A stretch of 10,904 nt of DNA, taken from NCBI GenBank assembly GCA_035267185.1, contig DATFLY010000042.1, positions 1 through 10,904 on the forward strand, written 5' to 3'. Under the pieces are notes generated by a model. That model saw only the letters and a list, made by a program, of their open reading frames with translations. It was not told the DNA's origin and did not search any database. Positions within the stretch are counted from its first letter, which is position 1, and each line of letters opens with the position of its first letter. Shown here in pieces: positions 7,578 to 10,904 of the stretch. Made by a program: the position numbers and the translations under genes. This stretch comes from JAUIBE01 sp035267185 (lineage in GTDB: Bacteria; Pseudomonadota; Gammaproteobacteria; Xanthomonadales; SZUA-36).

Positions 7578-7596
7578 GGGTTGACGTTTTGTTTTG

Positions 7597-7613
7597 CAAT
7601 ATTGAAATATTTC
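7597..7613. promoter_or_regulatory. Two abutting AT-rich palindromes in the opp leader
   Basis: CAATATTG (7597-7604) and GAAATATTTC (7604-7613) are each perfect palindromes and share one base. They sit 20-36 bp upstream of the first oppA start codon, where a core promoter or a repressor site would be expected. The local AT content is well above that of the surroundings. The role is not determined. Confidence 0.35.
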
Positions 7614-7646
7614 GTCATTATTCTGATAGCTGACTGGTCTGATTGA

Positions 7647-7676
7647 GACTCGATCTGTGCGTGTGCACATCGAGTC
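7647..7676. promoter_or_regulatory. Long palindrome, candidate operator
   Basis: GACTCGAT (7647-7654) and ATCGAGTC (7669-7676) are perfect inverted repeats with a 14-bp spacer. Their centres are 22 bp apart, about two helical turns, which would suit a dimeric regulator binding one face of DNA. The spacer is itself partly symmetric (TG..CA and GC-rich core), so it could also fold as an imperfect hairpin. It lies midway between the two divergent genes. The regulator is unknown. Confidence 0.45.
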
Positions 7677-7733
7677 CAGATAGTACTATGCGTATTCTGT
7701 GAAGTATGTAGATGCAGAGGTTATAGACGACAA

Positions 7734-9104
7734 ATGTCGGGAAATAATTCCTCAAAAACAGCACCGATCGAAAGTGCCTCCGAACTGACGGCCTACCTGG
7801 CCTCCGGAAGCAGGCCTGCCGATGAATGGCGCCTGGGCACCGAGCACGAGAAATTCGGTTTCACAAAAGACGACTTGAGACCGCTGCCTTATGAGGGAGA
7901 TCGGGGCATTCGTGCTGTGCTTGAAGGACTGGCTGCCAGGTATGAATGGGACCCGGTTTTCGAAAACGGGCTCCCCATCGCCCTGCTCAACGATGAGGCT
8001 GCGTCGATCACGCTCGAGCCCGGTGGACAACTGGAGCTTTCGGGCGCATTGCTCGACAACCTGCACGAAACCTGTAACGAGGTGAATACGCATCTTACCC
8101 AGGTGCAGTCGGTTTGCGATCCTCTTTCAATCGGTTTCCTGGGCATGGGTTTTCAACCCAAATGGCCGCGTGCCGAAATGGAATGGATGCCCAAGGACCG
8201 CTACCGAATCATGCGCGCCTACATGGAGAAGGTGGGAACGCTTGGCCAGGACATGATGAGCCGCACCTGCACGGTGCAGGTCAACCTCGATTTTGGCAGT
8301 GAAGCCGACATGGTGAAGAAATTCCGTGTTTCGCTTGCATTGCAACCGATTGCAACCGCGCTGTGGGCCAATTCCCCGTTTACTGATGGCAAACCAAACG
8401 GTTTCCTTAGCTATCGCTCGCATGTCTGGGAAGACACCGACCCGGATCGCACCGGCATGCTGCCCTGGGTTTTCGACAGCGGCATGGGGTTTGAGAGATA
8501 TACAGACTACATGCTGGATGTGCCGATGTACTTCGTCTACCGAAATGGCCAGTACATCAATGCAACCGGCCAGTCATTCAGGGATTTCCTTGAGGGCCGC
8601 CTGCCGGCGCTTCCGGGCGAGAAGCCGACCATCAAGGACTGGGAAGATCACCTGACCACCGCTTTCCCGGAAGTCAGGTTGAAACGATTCCTTGAAATGC
8701 GAGGTGCTGATGGTGGCCCCTGGCGCAATTTGTGTGCGCTGCCGGCATTCTGGGCGGGGCTTCTCTACCATCGCCCCGCGCTGGACGCGGCATGGGACCT
8801 GGCAAAGGACTGGAGCATGGAAGAACGCCTGCAACTGCGCCAGGACGCCCCGCGACTTGGCCTTAAAGCGGAAATCAGGGGACGCAGCCTCCAGTCACTG
8901 TCTTTGGAGTTGCTTGATCTGGCACATGCCGGACTGGCCGCCCGGAGCAGGCTCAATGCATCGGGTGACAATGAAACCGGATTTCTTGCGCCACTGCAGG
9001 AAATTGCAGAAAGCGGCGAAACCCCGGCGGATCACAAATTGCGAATGTATCAGACCGACTGGAATGGCAGCGTTGACCCGATTTTCGAGACCTGCGCGTA
9101 TTGA
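7734..9104 (+). CDS. gshA: Glutamate-cysteine ligase, plant-type
   Basis: This catalyses ATP-dependent joining of L-glutamate, through its gamma-carboxyl group, to L-cysteine. That is the first and usually limiting step of glutathione synthesis, in the cytosol. The 456-aa length and motifs fit the plant-type GCS2 class: WRLGTEHEKFGF (32-43), EPGGQLELSGA (95-105), GFLGMGFQPKW (134-144), MSRTCTVQVNLDF (175-187), a central FLSYRSHVW (224-232), FLEMRGADGG (319-328) and CALPAFWAGLLY (334-345). It ends in W.GSVDP.FE...Y, as plant-type enzymes do. Glutamates of GTEHEK and EPGGQLELS would be the active-site metal and substrate ligands. Cysteines are at 114, 128, 179, 334 and 454; I see no second cysteine about 15 residues after 334, where plant enzymes have a disulfide partner. 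The ATG at 7734 is the only plausible start. gshB is not in the window. Confidence 0.95.
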   Translation: MSGNNSSKTAPIESASELTAYLASGSRPADEWRLGTEHEKFGFTKDDLRPLPYEGDRGIRAVLEGLAARYEWDPVFENGLPIALLNDEAASITLEPGGQLELSGALLDNLHETCNEVNTHLTQVQSVCDPLSIGFLGMGFQPKWPRAEMEWMPKDRYRIMRAYMEKVGTLGQDMMSRTCTVQVNLDFGSEADMVKKFRVSLALQPIATALWANSPFTDGKPNGFLSYRSHVWEDTDPDRTGMLPWVFDSGMGFERYTDYMLDVPMYFVYRNGQYINATGQSFRDFLEGRLPALPGEKPTIKDWEDHLTTAFPEVRLKRFLEMRGADGGPWRNLCALPAFWAGLLYHRPALDAAWDLAKDWSMEERLQLRQDAPRLGLKAEIRGRSLQSLSLELLDLAHAGLAARSRLNASGDNETGFLAPLQEIAESGETPADHKLRMYQTDWNGSVDPIFETCAY

Positions 9105-9287
9105 GTTGGTCACACTCGACAACCTGATGCGCACGGAGATACCCGACGGCAGCTGAAGCTTGCTCAAACCGCAGCCGGCAAGTAAGTGCGTTTGCGCTTT
9201 TGAAAGCAATGGCTGTGGGACATCCAGAAATCCAGAGCAATAGGTTTTCGGGCATGATATACACCCCATCAGTACCTGGCAGGTGTC
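9105..9287 (+). other. Intergenic gap between gshA and the mechanosensitive channel gene
   Basis: These 183 bp contain no gene I can support. A weak imperfect hairpin at 9184-9200 (AAG-T-GCG, loop TTTG, CGC-T-TTT) ends in four T and is the best candidate for a gshA terminator, though its stem is short. A second small symmetric element, GCTTTTGAAAGC, follows at 9196-9207. TATACA at 9258-9263 is a weak -10-like box about 25 bp before the next start, without a matching -35. Confidence 0.4.
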
Positions 9288-10904
9288 ATGCGCTCTAAAT
9301 TTTTTCTCCCACTGACTGTTCTGTTCCTCTGGATTGCAGCCACACCCGCTGTACTGGCGCAGTCGTTGCAGTCGCAACCCGAAGCAATCGAGACCGCGCC
9401 GGTGATTATCGACGGCAAAGAGCTGTTTCGCTTACGGGGAATCAGCTCATACCCGGCCAGGGAACGTGCTGAAACTGTCCGTGGCCGGATCATTGCAGTA
9501 GCCGGCAACCGCCTGATCAATCCTTCAGACCTACGTACAGAAACAGATGAAGACCTGGTAAAGATCATGGCAGGCGATCAGTTGCTGATTGGCCTTGTCA
9601 ATGTCGACGCGAAGATGGAAGGTGTCAGCCTGAGCCTCCTGGCGGAAACACACAAAGAACGGATTGCCACCACGATCACGCAATATCGAAATGATCGGAG
9701 TCGCGACCGTTTGCTTCGCAATGGCCTTTTCGCGTTGGTCGCGACGGCCGTCCTGATTCTGTCGTTGTGGGGTGTGTTACGGCTCTACAAGGTGCTTAAC
9801 CGGTGGGCGGAGCGCCACCTGCAGGAGAGCATCAAAAAACTGACCAGCAAGTCCTACCATCTGCTGCACCCGGGTCAGCTCTGGCGAGTCCTGGCAGGTT
9901 TAGTCAGCCTCACGCGCCTGGTGCTGATCGTGGCACTGTCCTATTTTTATCTCAATGCCGTGTTGGGGCTGTTTCCCTGGACGCGGCCGTTCGCCGTGGT
10001 TCTGCTCACCCTCATTCTTGACCCACTCAAATCAATTGGGCTGGGTCTGATTGAGGCTATTCCGGACCTGATCTTCCTGGTGATCCTGATCCTTGTTGTT
10101 CGTTATGTCCTTAAATTAATCCGTGCTTTTTTTGCGGGAGTCCGCGGGGGAAGAATACACCTGGAGAAGTTCGACAGCGACTGGGCGATGCCGACCTACA
10201 AAATTGTCCGTTTCATGGTCATCGCATTCTCCCTCGTGATTGCCTATCCCTACATTCCGGGGTCGGATTCAATGGCATTCAAAGGCGTTTCGGTGTTCCT
10301 GGGGGTTTTGTTGTCGCTCGGTTCTTCCTCGTTCATCGCCAACTCCCTTGCGGGCCTGAGCATGACCTACCGCGGTGCTTTCAAGACAGGAGACGTTGTA
10401 CGGATTGGCGACGTAATGGGACGGGTGGATGATATCCGGGGCATGGTGACGCGAGTTCGAACGCCAAAAAATGAGATCGTCACCATACCCAATTCCAATA
10501 TCCTCAATACTGACGTCATCAATTACTCCACGTTTACTCGCGACGAGGGCATCCTGCTGCATTCCTCGGTCGGGATCGGATACGACACACCCTGGCGCCA
10601 GGTTGAAGCCATGTTAATGATGGCAGCAGAACGCACCGGGGGATTGGAAACCGATCCGCCTGCATTTGTCCGACAGAAGTCACTTGGTGATTACGCGGTG
10701 GAGTATGAATTGAATGCGATGTGCAAAGACGAACAGCAGATGCTGGAACTCTACTCGAAACTGAACGCCAACATACAGGATGTCTTTAACGAACATGGCG
10801 TGCAGATCATGTCGCCTCGATATGTCGCCGATACCAGCGAGCCAAAGCTTGTCCCGCCTTCAAAGTGGTACACATCCCCGGCCAGGAAACCTGATCAACT
10901 GGAG
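9288..10904 (+). CDS. MscS-family mechanosensitive ion channel (3' end beyond window)
   Basis: This is a membrane-tension-gated channel of the small-conductance family, expected in the inner membrane, where it releases solutes on hypo-osmotic shock. The frame opens at ATG 9288 and stays open for 539 codons to the right edge without a stop. Residues 1-24 form a signal peptide (cut after VLA). A periplasmic domain of about 120 residues follows, with membrane segments near 145-165, 200-228, 232-246, 255-278 and 305-323. The pore-lining TM3 (about 332-360) is rich in Gly/Ser/Ala (GVLLSLGSSSFIANSLAG). The beta-domain follows, with YRGAFKTGDVVRIGD (361-375), RVDDIRGM (379-386) and IPNSNIL (400-406). 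The cytoplasmic alpha/beta domain ends near EHGVQIMSPRY (502-512). It is therefore longer than minimal MscS. A weak AGG lies 4 nt before the ATG. Confidence 0.93.
   Translation, partial: MRSKFFLPLTVLFLWIAATPAVLAQSLQSQPEAIETAPVIIDGKELFRLRGISSYPARERAETVRGRIIAVAGNRLINPSDLRTETDEDLVKIMAGDQLLIGLVNVDAKMEGVSLSLLAETHKERIATTITQYRNDRSRDRLLRNGLFALVATAVLILSLWGVLRLYKVLNRWAERHLQESIKKLTSKSYHLLHPGQLWRVLAGLVSLTRLVLIVALSYFYLNAVLGLFPWTRPFAVVLLTLILDPLKSIGLGLIEAIPDLIFLVILILVVRYVLKLIRAFFAGVRGGRIHLEKFDSDWAMPTYKIVRFMVIAFSLVIAYPYIPGSDSMAFKGVSVFLGVLLSLGSSSFIANSLAGLSMTYRGAFKTGDVVRIGDVMGRVDDIRGMVTRVRTPKNEIVTIPNSNILNTDVINYSTFTRDEGILLHSSVGIGYDTPWRQVEAMLMMAAERTGGLETDPPAFVRQKSLGDYAVEYELNAMCKDEQQMLELYSKLNANIQDVFNEHGVQIMSPRYVADTSEPKLVPPSKWYTSPARKPDQLE

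Larger units (their letters stand above)
7578..7733. promoter_or_regulatory. Divergent control region between opp operon and gshA
   Basis: These 156 bp separate the opposite starts of the opp operon (minus) and gshA (plus), so promoters for both should lie here. I could not assign a convincing -35/-10 pair. Weak -10-like boxes are AATAAT on the minus strand about 40 nt before the opp start, and TACTAT at 7684-7689 on the plus strand. The region contains a long palindrome (7647-7676) and an AT-rich palindrome pair (7597-7613), each listed separately. gshA has only a distant AGAGG at 7716-7720, 13 nt before its ATG. Confidence 0.55.

Noticed and set aside
6948..7646. Long plus-strand open frame (232 codons) opposite the first oppA
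   Set aside because: It lacks recognisable domains and lies opposite a clear binding-protein gene whose motifs are intact.
7578..7670. N-terminal extension of the first OppA to an ATG at 7670
   Set aside because: It would place a hydrophilic stretch before the signal peptide and overlaps the palindrome in the divergent control region.
1..10904. CRISPR array, tRNA, rRNA, insertion sequence or phage module
   Set aside because: No regularly spaced repeats, cloverleaf-like sequences, transposase or integrase motifs were seen on either strand.

Overview
The window looks like chromosomal DNA of a free-living gammaproteobacterium with moderately high G+C. The clearest lineage hint is a plant-type (GCS2-like) glutamate-cysteine ligase in place of the enterobacterial GshA type. 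That class is known from plants, alphaproteobacteria and Xanthomonadales-like gammaproteobacteria. I cannot name the genus from sequence alone.

Positions 1-372 hold no convincing gene. They carry a striking 30-bp inverted repeat (59-88 / 141-170) around a smaller hairpin, followed by two further short hairpins. It looks like an intergenic repeat element plus the 3' end of the neighbouring operon. Positions 373-7577 (minus strand) form one compact six-gene oligopeptide ABC importer operon. In transcription order it has a Sec-secreted periplasmic binding protein (OppA-type), a second paralogous binding protein that is a predicted lipoprotein, permeases OppB and OppC, and ATPases OppD and OppF. 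Every junction overlaps or is separated by at most 2 nt, and several genes use GTG or TTG starts, so translation is probably coupled from end to end.

A 156-bp divergent region (7578-7733) contains a long palindrome and an AT-rich pair of palindromes. It separates the opp operon from plus-strand gshA (7734-9104), the first enzyme of glutathione synthesis. After a 183-bp gap with no strong terminator, a plus-strand MscS-family mechanosensitive channel gene begins at 9288 and runs off the right edge.

Functionally, the opp operon should capture peptides in the periplasm with two different binding proteins and pump them in through OppBC, powered by OppDF. gshA uses cysteine and glutamate, both of which peptide uptake can supply, but any regulatory link is inference. 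The MscS-like protein would release osmolytes on hypo-osmotic shock. I found no CRISPR array, tRNA, rRNA, transposase, phage gene or defence cassette. The most unusual items are the 5' inverted-repeat element, the dual binding-protein arrangement, and a substituted ABC signature in OppF.
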